Assembly: GCA_911728435.2 (NCBI GenBank)
Contig: OU452200.1
Location: 372,001-436,000, forward strand
DNA length: 64,000 nucleotides
DNA from: Apoderus coryli
Lineage: Eukaryota > Arthropoda > Insecta > Coleoptera > Attelabidae
Direction: 5' to 3'
Shown one piece after another: positions 22,300 to 33,589 of the stretch. A model generated the notes under the pieces. That model was not told the DNA's origin. It ran no database searches and saw only the letters and a program-made list of their open reading frames with translations. The translations under genes were made by a program, and so were the position numbers. The stretch's first letter is position 1; the number at the start of each line of letters is the position of its first letter.

Positions 22300-25200
22300 A
22301 TGGAAGTAATGGAAGATGGGAATCTTATGGATAAAGTAAATATCTTAATACAACGCGACATGGAATATTATAAGGCAAGTTGTTTGATTGGATACAAGAA
22401 CGTTTTAATTTTAATTGAAAATGTTCATCAAATTCGTAATTCTACAATAAGATAACACATATTATAGACATAGACATGCAGTAGATACAGTGTTATTATA
22501 GTTAGTGTAAATATTAACATTTATTATTTCATAGAGCAAACAGACAGTGTTGCAGGAGATTATTTGTCCAGGAGTTATAGGCGGTCGCTTGGATTTCCCT
22601 AGATCAGCTTCATTCGCCGCAGTAAAGCTAGTTATCTGGTATGTGGCACGTACAGAACATTCGTTACACATGAGAAATTTGTTTTTATACTAAATTTAAT
22701 TGGATTTGTCCCATACTCGTGTAATAAATGTTTTTAATATACGCACACATATACATATGGTCTACCGCAAGCTTTCCATCCCACTTTGTTTTCTTTCTAA
22801 TAATAATGAACTAAAAACGCTTGGACCCGTCAATTCTTTGGTATTCTAATAATTAAAATAAATTTATTTACAAAGTAGTTCACAGAGAAAACTATAAATA
22901 TACAATACAGAAAAAAAAATCAATCAATTCAATATTTTCAATAAACAAACTACTTTATTCAAAAACTAAAAATAAAAAAATATTGCCAGAAGTGGGATTC
23001 GAACGCAGAACCTTCCGCATGCTAAGCATACGCTCTATCAATGACGCCAAAAACCATTTATTTACTTTATTATGTTCTACTAAGAGTTATAATAACTACC
23101 TAACTGGGGAAATTTTAAACGCAATTTTCTCGAGAATTATGGGGACAAATATTAAAAGTTACCAGCGCTGTAAAGCAGACAAAAAATGTTTTAAAATTAT
23201 GTATCATTCGACTTCTACGACTATATGAAAATTTGGGGGTTGTGTCGACCACTATCACAGGGCTAAAGCTCAATTGTTTAAAGCGTGTACGAATACAAAC
23301 AGACACAAGTAGATAGGCTATGGCGGTTCGGGATAATTTTCCGTTTTTCCCTAACATTTTTTCCCACAGAGAATGGCAACACCGCCATTTAGGGGTAAAT
23401 CTGACATATATACATGTAAAACTCCCAGAATTTAGCACCGAAAAACCATAGAGCAAATATCTGAAAAATTAGGGAGATATTCCATTCTTAGTTCTAGCAA
23501 TTGTGGTTCCCAAATCGTGGTGGGGGTAAGCATATGCCAACGCTATACGTCAAATGTCAACGCCATACGTCTTATGCTACGAGGTCGTTGACATATGGCG
23601 TTGACATTTGAAGTATATTGGTTGAAATTTGACATATTGCGTTGGCATATGCTTACCCCTACCACCACTTGGGAACCAGAGTTTCTAGTGTATAAGGAGA
23701 CGCTATAAGCATTATTTTACATTGTACAGAAACGGGTGCATTGGGTGGGACGTAAGCGCATACCAATATGGCGGATTCTCCAGAGCCGGACTAACTATTT
23801 TTGTTTTTTAATTTGCATTTGGGTTTCAGCCTAACACAAACTAGCGACGTTCTGTCAAAAGTTGCAGGTGCAAAATGTTTAGAGCAAAGCACACTTTTCC
23901 TCGTTGGAATCCAATTAATTGGAGACACATATTCTGTCCAGATATGTCTACGAGCAGGATCTTTAGGAAATCTGAAAACAAGAATATGTTTTTAACACAC
24001 ATTTAGGGGTCTTTTTTGCCAGAAATTTATGAAAAAGTAGAGAGTTTGAGAGTAGAAATCAAGTAAAAAAATTTGTAAAAAATAAACTACAATGCACGTG
24101 TCAATTGTTCACTTGAAAGCACGACAAATGACAGAGGTCGAATCCCAATATGGCGTACCTGCACCCGCTTTTGACCACGTTATAGCGTCTCCCCCCACCT
24201 CAATGGGCTTTTCGGTGCTAAATTCTGGGAGTTTTACATGTAGATATGTCAAATTTACCCCTAAAGTGCGGTGTTGCCATTCTCTGTGGGAAAAAAGTTT
24301 GTAGTACGTACCCTTTCTCATCCCCAAACTTTATATAGAGACAGTAGATCGAGCGAAACAAGATCTGTCCTTGCAATTATTGTTACAATGCGGTTAAACT
24401 GAATTTCCAGGGTTGAATATGTGAAAATACCAAAAAAAATCAAATCGTCGGCCTCAAGCGTTTTGTCTATTATACCATTAAAAGAAAAGTAAACAGTGTG
24501 GTAAGATTTATATGCAACATCCTCTATGTTTGCTGTATTTTCTACTAGGTGGGAAGAAGAATATACAGCGGCATATAGAAAACCTTCGGGATTCTTGAAA
24601 AAAGCTAAAGATAATACCAAAGAGAATATGGAAGGTAGTGGAGGCTGTGGGGGAATAGTTAAATCTTCTGACCCCTTTAAATTTGTCAACATAATTTGCA
24701 AATCTGCTGATCAACTATTAGGTATGTAGATATCAATATTAAAATAAAAAAACACGGACTTTTACCGATTCTTCTTTGTTCTAGAACATTTGCATATTTT
24801 AACTCAAGAAGCTCTTGACCATGCGGATCTAACAGTTCTCACTGGGACAATTGGTGCTTCAGCACTTCTGAAAAATTGTTTGTGGTACTATTTGCAAAAT
24901 ATGAATGGGACTAAAAATAATCAGACGGAACAATTACAGGCAGGTATGTAAATTCCTTAACTATATGGAAAACCCCGAAATTACTGTTTGTCCTGAAAAA
25001 ATAGAAGAAAAATATTGCCCACTCCTATCCTTCCCTTGGTGACGCCCATGCTCAACTCTGTCAAAGTACCATCAGAAAAAAACGATTGAAATTGTAGAAG
25101 AACAAGGCTCATTGTCGTAGTTTTTTTTTTAGAATATAAAAAGTACAATGAAATGTGTGAAGCATTAGCTGAAAGACTGTTGGATTTACATTGCAGACTT

Positions 25201-28200
25201 CTATCACTTTACATCCTGCAAGATGCTGATTGTCTAGATTGGGAAAACAATAAAGCGTTCTTTGAAAGCGAACGTGGTTCCTACGTAATACAGATGTGGT
25301 GGCTCTATATGCAAGGTACCAGATTGAAACTCAACGAAACAGATTAAATATTTCCTTATAGAAACAATTCTTCTGGATAAATCCTAGCTGCGCCATCAAA
25401 CTTCAAACAGTTTAAATTTGACGCGTAATTTATCCAGAAGCAGTGATTGTATACATTTAGTTGCCAGTGACTTGTTTTGTTTTAGGCACCAAAGAAGATC
25501 TCTGGAACTCTGTTCCGCCAAAAATGGCTCAAAGAGTCTTCTCTGGCATGTTGAATGAGTCTTTGACAATATTAACTGTTCGATATACTCAGGTACAACT
25601 ACAATCAAATCAATCCAATTCCAATCAATACGTAAACAGCTCCTTATCCTAATTCCTGCCAATAAACAACTCCTTGTCCTGTTTCAAATAATTGCAATAG
25701 AATACTTAAATCGAGCCACGGTATATGATCATACAATTATTATTATAAAAATTTTTTCATATTTCAAATTGATTTCAATAATAATTGGAATTATTACATG
25801 ATTGTTTCAGAGTAATCCGTCAGAGGCAAGAAGTGCCCTCCTGCTGGTCGACATAAGTAATTTGCTTTTGTGCACCGCCCAACTACTGCCGGCTATATGT
25901 GACACCACACAGGACTTTATTGGATCCACATTGCAGGACAAAAGCAAAATTCTGCGGGATATCCATGTGAAATGTCAACATTTATTAGCTTGTCTCCTAT
26001 TGAGAGGTGCTCCATTAGATCTGCTCTATAAAGTGAGTTTACACACAAAGACAGGCAATATTATTTTTTTTTTTTTTTAATGGGAATAAAAGTCAACCTC
26101 CACGAAAATGAAATTCTATTGTTACCAAACATGTTTCGGAGCTTCAAGCTCCATCATCAGTGGCATTACAAACAAACAATACAAAAGCATTGCTATGTGC
26201 TAAGAACAGAAAATACAGTTTCCAGAGCAATGCCTTCGGGTCTGAAAAAGAATGCGACTTCATACTCTCACACTATTAAAACTTAAGAAATTGAGTACTC
26301 ACCATTTCATGAAAATTTTTATTTTATTAAAAGTTCTGTATTTTCTTTTTGTAAATCATCTTACAACTGATATGATAATAATGGTGAATACTACCGATAG
26401 TATAATGTTGTGAGTAACACCCGCCATCTAGTGTTCGAAGAACGAACTAGTTAATATCCAATAGCAGGGGACAGATTAAACTGAAATGATAATCAGCGAC
26501 ATCCATTGATCAGACACCGAAACACACTCACAAATACATACAGATAGCTATTTATTCATCTTTTCTAATCAACACACCGCAGTACAGGTGTCGTTTTCTT
26601 AACATATGTTAATAATTAAGGTTATACAAACAAAACTACATCAAGTACAAGACAACACGACCTCACCTGGTCCCACAACCCAAATCACACAATAAAGCGC
26701 AATAACCGAATGCCCCAAAAAACCACAATATGTAAGAGAACTATTCAATAAAGGACAATGATTTAAAAAACCTAGATGAAGTAAATTCTGTTTGTTCATT
26801 CAAACATACGATAGATGGTATATTATTAATGGTAGTAATTTCCATGATCTCCAGGGTATTGAGAAGAGTACCTTTGTTACAAACATGCAGCAGCTTAGTA
26901 CCACTACGTGGGTCAAACGAATGGTTGAACTACACAATCAAAAAATGTACTAGCTTTAAACCACCCTATTCCGTGAATAATTCAATCGAGTTATGCCAAA
27001 AATTGAAAGAAGTTCAATGTCCTGATGATTCGTTCCTTGTTTCCTTCGATGTGAAGAACCTTTTCACGAGTGTGCCAGTCGCTGAAAGCGTGCAACTTAC
27101 TTCAGAGCTTCTTACAAACCAATCATCCCTTGATAGCGAGTCTATTCGCGACATTGTTGGTTTGTTGGAGATTACCTTAGCCCAGAACTTCTTCCAGTTT
27201 AATAATACCATTTATAAGCAGAATGAGGGATTAGCTATGGGTGCGTCTACTTCGTCCCTCCTTGCTGAAATTTTCATGGTGCATCTGGAAAAACAGATTA
27301 TGCGAAATCGGACACATAAAGCAAGATTTATCACTTATTTTAGATATGTCGACGATATTCTGGCTGTATTTCAGGGGTCCCATCAGGATCTTAATGATAC
27401 TCTTTCATATATGAACTCCTTACATAGCAGAATACAGTTCACAGTCGAGATTGAATCGAATAGAACCTTACCATTCTTGGATGTACGCATTTATAGACTA
27501 TCCGACCGTTTATCCTTCTCCATTTACCATAAGGACACTAGTACGGACATAGCTATTCCTTTCACATCAAATCACCCCCACTCACACAAATTTGCTGCAT
27601 TTCATTCCCATTTTCACAGGTTGTTTAATATTCCAATATCTGAAGAGCATTTTAATGCGGAGCTTTCGATCATTTTTCATGTTGCTAAAACCAATGGTTT
27701 CCCATCTAGTACAATAAATAGAATGTATTATAAATATATCAACAAACATATACATAAAAACCTTAAACCTGCGCCCGACACCAGTAGGTCCAATTTTTAC
27801 CCAATTACATACACAGGTCCATTTTGTTTGGCTGTCAAAAAGGTCTTTAGTTGTTATGATATCAATATATGCTTCCGTACTGGTAATACGATCAACCTTC
27901 TTCTTAATAATAGCAAAGATAAATCCATTTGGACCGAAAAACCAGGTGTATATTCACTGTCATGTGGCACCCAAACGTGCACTGCTCAATACATTGGTCA
28001 GTCAGGCCGCGCTATTAAAACTCGAATAGATGAACACCATAGAATTATTACGAAAGCACAGTCGCGCAATTATACCAGTATTGAAAGCAGTTCAGCATTC
28101 GCAGACCACATTATTAACTTTAACCATTCGTTTGACCCACGTAGTGGTACTAAGCTGCTGCATGTTTGTAACAAAGGTACTCTTCTCAATACCCTGGAGA

Positions 28201-31200
28201 TCATGGAAATTACTACCATTAATAATATACCATCTATCGTATGTTTGAATGAACAAACAGAATTTACTTCATCTAGGTTTTTTAAATCATTGTCCTTTAT
28301 TGAATAGTTCTCTTACATATTGTGGTTTTTTGGGGCATTCGGTTATTGCGCTTTATTGTGTGATTTGGGTTGTGGGACCAGGTGAGGTCGTGTTGTCTTG
28401 TACTTGATGTAGTTTTGTTTGTATAACCTTAATTATTAACATATGTTAAGAAAACGACACCTGTACTGCGGTGTGTTGATTAGAAAAGATGAATAAATAG
28501 CTATCTGTATGTATTTGTGAGTGTGTTTCGGTGTCTGATCAATGGATGTCGCTGATTATCATTTCAGTTTAATCTGTCCCCTGCTATTGGATATTAACTA
28601 GTTCGTTCTTCGAACACTAGATGGCGGGTGTTACTCACAACATTATACTATCGGTAGTATTCACCATTATTATCATATCAGTTGTAAGATGATTTACAAA
28701 AAGAAAATACAGAACTTTTAATAAAATAAAAATTTTCATGAAATGGTGAGTACTCAATTTCTTAAGTTTTAATAGTGTGAGAGTATGAAGTCGCATTCTT
28801 TTTCAGACCCGAAGGCATTGCTCTGGAAACTGTATTTTCTGTTCTTAGCACATAGCAATGCTTTTGTATTGTTTGTTTGTAATGCCACTGATGATGGAGC
28901 TTGAAGCTCCGAAACATGTTTGGTAACAATAGAATTTCATTTTCGTGGAGGTTGACTTTTATTCCCATTAAATTAACTTACTCCACTCCAGGATGGACTA
29001 CTTTTTTAAAATATTATTTTTCGTTGTTACATATCTACATTTACATTTTAGGGGTTTAAAAAAGGTTTCGACGATGTAGAGTTATTGAAAACCAACCATA
29101 GTTCAGCAGCAGTGCCTTGGATATTATTTACACTACCACGTCTATACAGGAACATCAATAACGCCAATATAAATCAAGCAACTGCTCGTATAACCTTGGA
29201 ATTTACAGTACTTCTGGCTCAACCTCAACCGAATTGGGCATTGTTATTGAAGGTACGACAATATGAGAAACCAAAAACCGATTATTAATTTTTCAACACA
29301 CAGGTGCTGTGTATGGATAACTTTAAAATTCTCAAAATAATACTTCAACTAGCAATAGACAGATCTGAAGCAAAAAAATCCGTTACTAATTCAAAACAAC
29401 TAAATGAATGCGATGCATTTTTATGCGCTGAAGATGGCAGTTGTCGAAACATTGACACTGGTTCAACGATAATGAATACTGATCACTATTACAATTTGCT
29501 TTCATCCGCAACTAATGTGATCGCGGTGATTGGAAATGATCAGGAAATCAACGATATTTTTATTGGATTGATTACCAAACAACAACATTGGTGGGAATGT
29601 TTTGACAGACGTCAGGTGAGTGCAGGATTGAATTTTTCCTAACCACCAGAATTTCAATTACTCATTCCAGGTATGGAACCAAATAAGGCCAGCATGGTAC
29701 AAAGCCCTAATCGACTTAACCTCACCCCTAATCCCATTGGTAGTCCCTACAGTACTGAATGCACTCCAAACTGGTGCTACAATGTACCAAGCCATGTCAT
29801 TAACACTGGCATGTTTATCATTGTATTGGGACAGCGTTAATGGGCAACTAGCACGAGTAGTTGCTCTAATTCAGGATGTGTTGCCTTTTGAAGTTGCACC
29901 AATGGGTAGATCTTGTTTGCTGCAAATTTTGATTAGTGCTTTGTATAGTGAATATTTGACAAGGAGCGAAAGTGATGTACAAAAGTAAGTTTCTCGAAAA
30001 ATAAAAATGTATTCTTCAATATATCTTTTGTCCCTTTTGTTCCTTTGCCAGCAAGTCGACTAAACAGGTTTACAATATTTGTTAAGAGCTCCTTTTTATA
30101 GTCTCCGGAACAGAGCTATAAGTCTTCGTTTGTCAGTTTATTTATAAGACGTGATGGTCCTTTTCCCTTGTGGGGAAAATTGCAATTGTGCGAAGCTGAT
30201 TAATTAATGAAATCTGGAATTTTATTTCTTCGTGAGAAATGCTACTCTTTTCCCACTGTTGAAGTCTTCATTTTCTCCCAAAGCTTACAAGCATTTAAGT
30301 CTTGTTGGTTTTTCGACGCCACGGCAGGACTTTTTTGACAAGAGGAAGCCACATTTAATAGAAACACCTTTAAACTAAGCTTATTTCTAATTAGAAGATT
30401 ACAAAACCGCGGAATTGTCAGAGATTTTTGATCATATTATAATTATAATATGATCAAAAATCTCTGACAATTCCGCGGTTTTGTAATCCACCAAGGGTTT
30501 TCGTTCTTCATACTAATATAGGTTTATCAGAAGTCAGTGTTCATAATAAATAAGCCTTTATTGCCCAACAGAGCAACATATCATACAACATTATAAATAA
30601 TAAACAATAATAAAGATAATAAATCAATTACAGCAAATCAAACAAACTAAAATCAATCACAATCAAGAAACTAAACGGAATAATATTGAACAAAATAACA
30701 AATTAAATTCAAATGTAGACATTTACTTTGATTACCTACATTATATTACTATTACATTAACATTACATCACACCCTAAAAAAACTACGAGCAGTTTCCAT
30801 TAAGTCGTGCAACCAACAATCAAATATGTCGCAATCGTTACAGATCATATTAAAATTATTGCACATCACAAAAACTGGCGATTTCGTTTATAGATTAGTA
30901 ACAGGACGTTTGCAGCAAAACATTAATCCGTTACGACTCCTCAGGCGTGGAACATTTATATCAATCTCAGCCAGCAACTCAGAGCAATCGATTTAACCAT
31001 TTAAAAGACCGTACAAAAATTTCAAAGAAGCAAGGATTCTACGGAACTCCAAGCTACTGACGTTAAATCGATTCCAGAGCATCGAACTATCCACCCCTCT
31101 TTCTGGATAAACGCCATCAGATTTATATATGAGATATTTAAGGAATTTCCTTTGAATTTTTTCAATGGCGTACTTATGGACCTCATAAATAGGATACCAG

Positions 31201-33080
31201 ATGATTGAACAATTCCCTAGTTTCGAACGAATGTAAGAGAAATACCTGTGCAATTTCTAACAATGAAACCATAAGCCTTAATAGCTTCATTCGCCTTTAA
31301 GTTAATATGAAGAACGAAAGACAATCTCGAGTCAAACGTAACACCCAACTCAGTAAAAGTTGCACATGTCGCGAGAACAGTCTGTCCAAGTCATTTACAC
31401 TTCTTCGCATTTAGATATAGCTTGTTATTGTTACACCAACTCTCCATCGCCTCAAGCTCACTCTGAAGACTTATGCAGTCCTCGTATGACACGATAGTAG
31501 CGAACAGCTTGACATCGTCAGCGAAAAACAACCTGTTAACTTGCGGAGACTCGTTAAGATCGTTAATGAAGATCAAGAAAAGCAGGGGGCCCAAGTTTGA
31601 ACCCTGAGGCACACCAGAGGCTGCTTTATATTTTTTGGGATTGTAGCCATTATAAACTACATACTGTAGTCTGTTTCGAAGATATTAAATAAACAACGAT
31701 TTCAGGTTATTGACAAACCCATAGCTGTCCAGCTTCCGAATTAGCACCCCATGATCCAGCCTCCCCCCCCCCCCCATCGACAATACGCGTGGTCCTCTCT
31801 GTGAAACAAGAAAGATTAGTGAGAGTGGACCTATTGGGCATAAAACCGTCTTGATTTATGTTGATTTGACCACGTAATGGAGTAGAGATTCTATCACTCA
31901 AGATGGCTTCAAAGACCTTGGACAGATTCGACAGGATGTAGATCGGGCGGTAGTTGCTGATGATTGATCTCTCGCCAGACTTGTGAATTGGGACCACACG
32001 TGCCTCCTTCCATCGAACCGGGAAAGCTCCATTCTTAATTGCTAAATAATAATGTATCAAAGTAGTTTCATAGTGACAAAAATGAACCATGGGACTTTTC
32101 AGGCATGTTGGTTTTAACGACAAAGTTGCTGAAGATACAAATATTATCCATGTTAAGCCGAATAGTACTCAGCAATCCTCTAAGGACACGACCTTACTAG
32201 CTTCTGCTATAGCTGAATCCTTGTGTAGTATTGGTAAGCAAAACCACCAGTTTATCAGGAAATGTACTTGAATGCTTCTATTTATTCTTGTTTAGATGAA
32301 GACCACAAACATACAGATCAAATTGAGGAATTTCTTCAACAAATTAAAGAGTCCAATATCGAAGAACAGAATGTGGATGGCTCAAAAACAGTGGAAAGGA
32401 ATCAGCGGTTAGTTGAAGTGCTGGTCAGTGACTTGTTGGAAACAAGTGAAGGGAAAAAAAGCCTCAAGGTATCATTAATCATTGATCCTAGAAAGAAATG
32501 TTCTATAAAGGTTTTTTTATTGTTTTAGACATTATATCATTTCCTTAAATGCAATAGTGAATGGTTATTACAGCAATTAGGAGCCAGTGAGTTTGACCAT
32601 CGAGTTGAGCCCAACAGAGTCACAGTAATACAAAATCCATTGTTATATACCATGTTCCACATTGGGTATAAGCCATTTGATCAGGTATTTAATCAATTGT
32701 TTCCACTGGAACTTTTTGTTGACTTTAAAACTTACAAAGGCGACTATTTTGAAAAACAATAAAGCAACTTGCAATGAAAAATTACTGTGTTTTGATTATT
32801 AGAGTCAAAATTTAAGTGTGGCCCTCATAATATTTTCTAGAACAAAATAAACACGTAAGAAAGACAAATACAATATGTTTCTGTTTTTATTTTGCAGTTA
32901 TTGACAGGTGAATGGATGCCTGACTGGCAAACACTTTTAGAGTCATCCATGGGACTGAATGTGGAACATTTATGGATGCAACTGTCACAGCGTTGGGAGT
33001 TTAGAGAGACAACAACTCAGAGTTCTCTAACCATGCACGATATACAACTCGTTAATAATTTAACTTCTTTATTGAAATAG
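22300..33080 (+). CDS. KIAA0825/DUF4495-like protein, 14 exons, ~830 aa
   Basis: Large host gene of unknown biochemical function. Exons: 22300-22374, 22535-22638, 24549-24721, 24785-24943, 25133-25315, 25486-25592, 25811-26032, 29052-29252, 29304-29615, 29671-29984, 32103-32233, 32296-32468, 32529-32684, 32898-33080. Phases match at every junction, giving 2493 nt with one stop at the end. Intron 1 uses a GC-AG donor (GCAAGT at 22375); the others are GT-AG. The sequence is helical and mostly hydrophilic, with no signal peptide or membrane segment. Assignment to the KIAA0825 family rests on the SYVIQMWWLYMQG block in exon 5 and the WMPDWQTLLE C-terminal block, as I remember that family; it was not tested by a search. 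The human protein is much longer (about 1275 aa). Introns 2, 7 and 10 hold MITEs, a PLE and a CR1 LINE, yet the frame is intact. Confidence 0.75.
22983..23048 (-). tRNA. tRNA-Ala(AGC)-like relic or tRNA-derived SINE head
   Basis: The minus strand shows a D-arm-like ATAGAGCG, an anticodon loop TTAGCAT (anticodon AGC, alanine) and a T-loop/B-box GTTCGAATCCC. The T stem pairs at only three of five positions, the D stem is poor, and the 5' acceptor strand does not pair with the 3' strand. This is therefore not a working tRNA. It sits in intron 2 of the KIAA0825-like gene and may be the head of a tRNA-derived SINE. Confidence 0.4.
23360..24296. repeat. Composite MITE-like inverted repeat in an intron
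   Basis: 23360-23445 and 24209-24296 are reverse complements at roughly 90% identity. A second, weaker inverted pair lies inside (near 23697-23775 and 24148-24193). The complete 23507-23682 palindrome is nested within. The arrangement suggests a foldback DNA element that received another insertion. It occupies intron 2 of the KIAA0825-like gene. Confidence 0.65.
23507..23682. mobile_element. hAT-like palindromic MITE
   Basis: A ~176-bp palindrome whose ends read GTGGTTCCCAAAT and its complement, resembling hAT ends of the GGTTCCCAA type. Arms match well over about 65 bp (GGGGTAAGCATATGCC inside each). Imperfect copies of TTCTAG flank it, compatible with a degraded target duplication. Confidence 0.5.
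26121..26169 (-). ncRNA. Hammerhead ribozyme motif in left PLE arm
   Basis: Mirror copy of the motif at 28879-28927. Minus strand: stem I strand TGCCA, core CTGATGA, an extra T, stem II GGAGC/GCTCC with loop TTGAA, core GAA, ACATGT, cleavage nucleotide T, then TGG closing stem I. Confidence 0.6.
26829..28307 (+). CDS. PLE reverse transcriptase-GIY-YIG endonuclease, 5'-truncated
   Basis: The open frame of 492 codons encodes a Penelope-type RT. The first ~32 residues come from the inverted arm and are not native; PLE sequence starts at about 26927. Visible motifs: SFDVKNLFTSVP (RT motif A), GLAMGASTSSLLAEIF (motif B) and YFRYVDDILAVF (motif C, catalytic DD). Near residues 375-400 comes AQYIGQSGRAIKTRIDEH, the YIG part of the GIY-YIG endonuclease with its following Arg, then a His- and Asn-rich segment. 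The N-terminal third of a normal PLE protein is missing, so this copy cannot be autonomous although the rest of the frame is open. The enzyme family synthesises DNA at nicked target sites. Confidence 0.85.
   Translation: MVVISMISRVLRRVPLLQTCSSLVPLRGSNEWLNYTIKKCTSFKPPYSVNNSIELCQKLKEVQCPDDSFLVSFDVKNLFTSVPVAESVQLTSELLTNQSSLDSESIRDIVGLLEITLAQNFFQFNNTIYKQNEGLAMGASTSSLLAEIFMVHLEKQIMRNRTHKARFITYFRYVDDILAVFQGSHQDLNDTLSYMNSLHSRIQFTVEIESNRTLPFLDVRIYRLSDRLSFSIYHKDTSTDIAIPFTSNHPHSHKFAAFHSHFHRLFNIPISEEHFNAELSIIFHVAKTNGFPSSTINRMYYKYINKHIHKNLKPAPDTSRSNFYPITYTGPFCLAVKKVFSCYDINICFRTGNTINLLLNNSKDKSIWTEKPGVYSLSCGTQTCTAQYIGQSGRAIKTRIDEHHRIITKAQSRNYTSIESSSAFADHIINFNHSFDPRSGTKLLHVCNKGTLLNTLEIMEITTINNIPSIVCLNEQTEFTSSRFFKSLSFIE
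28879..28927 (+). ncRNA. Hammerhead ribozyme motif at the PLE 3' end
   Basis: Stem I strand TGCCA (28883-28887), core CTGATGA (28888-28894), extra T, stem II GGAGC/GCTCC, core GAA at 28911, self-complementary ACATGT (28914-28919), cleavage after T28920, then TGGTA restoring stem I with five pairs. ACATGT cannot fold on itself, so activity would be expected from a dimer, as described for PLE hammerheads. The extra T after the core is a deviation. Confidence 0.6.
30397..30488. repeat. Perfect 92-bp palindrome without spacer
   Basis: Two 46-bp arms are exact reverse complements meeting at 30442/30443 (centre ATAA/TTAT). It lies in intron 10 of the KIAA0825-like gene, just upstream of the CR1 tail. 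It would extrude as a cruciform in DNA or form a very stable hairpin in pre-mRNA. Confidence 0.9.
30540..32090 (-). pseudogene. CR1-like LINE, 5'-truncated and decayed
   Basis: Minus-strand RT in intron 10 of the KIAA0825-like gene. 32080-31780 gives FPVRWKEARVVPIHKSGE and a fingers block. A 13-base C run at 31763-31775 (G on the coding strand) sits exactly where catalytic motif A (DFSKAFDR) should be, and the sequence resumes with LDHGVLIRKLD in another frame. 31612-31391 gives PQGSNLGPLLFLIFIND and FFADDVKLF (motif C). The C-terminal region is broken by stops to about 30993. The 3' end TGTTGGGCAATAAA, then TTATT, near 30545-30585 matches the 41373 and 50022 LINEs. Inactive. Confidence 0.8.
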
Positions 33081-33589
33081 TAGCAAATACATAAAATAGG
33101 TGATGAATGTGTGAGGAAAAAAAATGAGCAAAGTGAATTCACAACAATGCAATGCTTTGAAAATTACTCTTAAGTATTTCTGAATAGTATTAGCTTAAAT
33201 TGCCTTCATTAGGTACTTACAAAAATGTCCGATGGTGGCTCTAGTGAATTTATTCATAAATATATTTAGAAAGTTCCTCACCTAGAGTAGTTTTCTTGAA
33301 TATTTTAATATAGTCTTCTCCTCAGTAGGTGTCGCCAAGAACTAATACATAGTGGCACTAAAATGTAATTTTACTATTTTGGGAGAATAATAACTTTTTT
33401 TTGTGCTGATATTCTCTGTAGGTATAATATATTATTGGTATTATATTTATGTTGGTTATTAGATGGCTATTTTATTATTCTCAACGTTGAATTAAATATT
33501 GGGCATTTTTGAAAAGTATCTTTGATTTTGCACTAAAAACTTAAGACATAAATCTTTTCAAAATTATTTGATTAATGAATTAATTATTC
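33081..33589. other. 3' flank of the KIAA0825-like gene
   Basis: AT-rich, presumably 3' UTR and spacer. No canonical AATAAA was noted close to the stop. The last ~30 bases may be a degraded satellite monomer. Confidence 0.4.

Larger units (their letters stand above)
26076..28972 (+). mobile_element. Penelope-like element (PLE) with 851-bp inverted repeats
   Basis: 26076-26926 is the reverse complement of 28122-28972 with no gap (positions sum to 55048), including the 3' end of the coding region. The unique centre 26927-28121 encodes RT and most of a GIY-YIG endonuclease on the plus strand. So a 5'-truncated PLE is joined to an inverted copy of its own 3' end, an arrangement known for PLEs. 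Both arms carry a hammerhead motif. It sits in intron 7 of the KIAA0825-like gene, in the gene's own orientation. The near-identity of the arms indicates a young insertion. Confidence 0.85.

Noticed and set aside
26080..26286. Short plus-strand frame and its twin at 28762-28968
   Set aside because: Both are readings of the PLE inverted arm across the hammerhead, not proteins.
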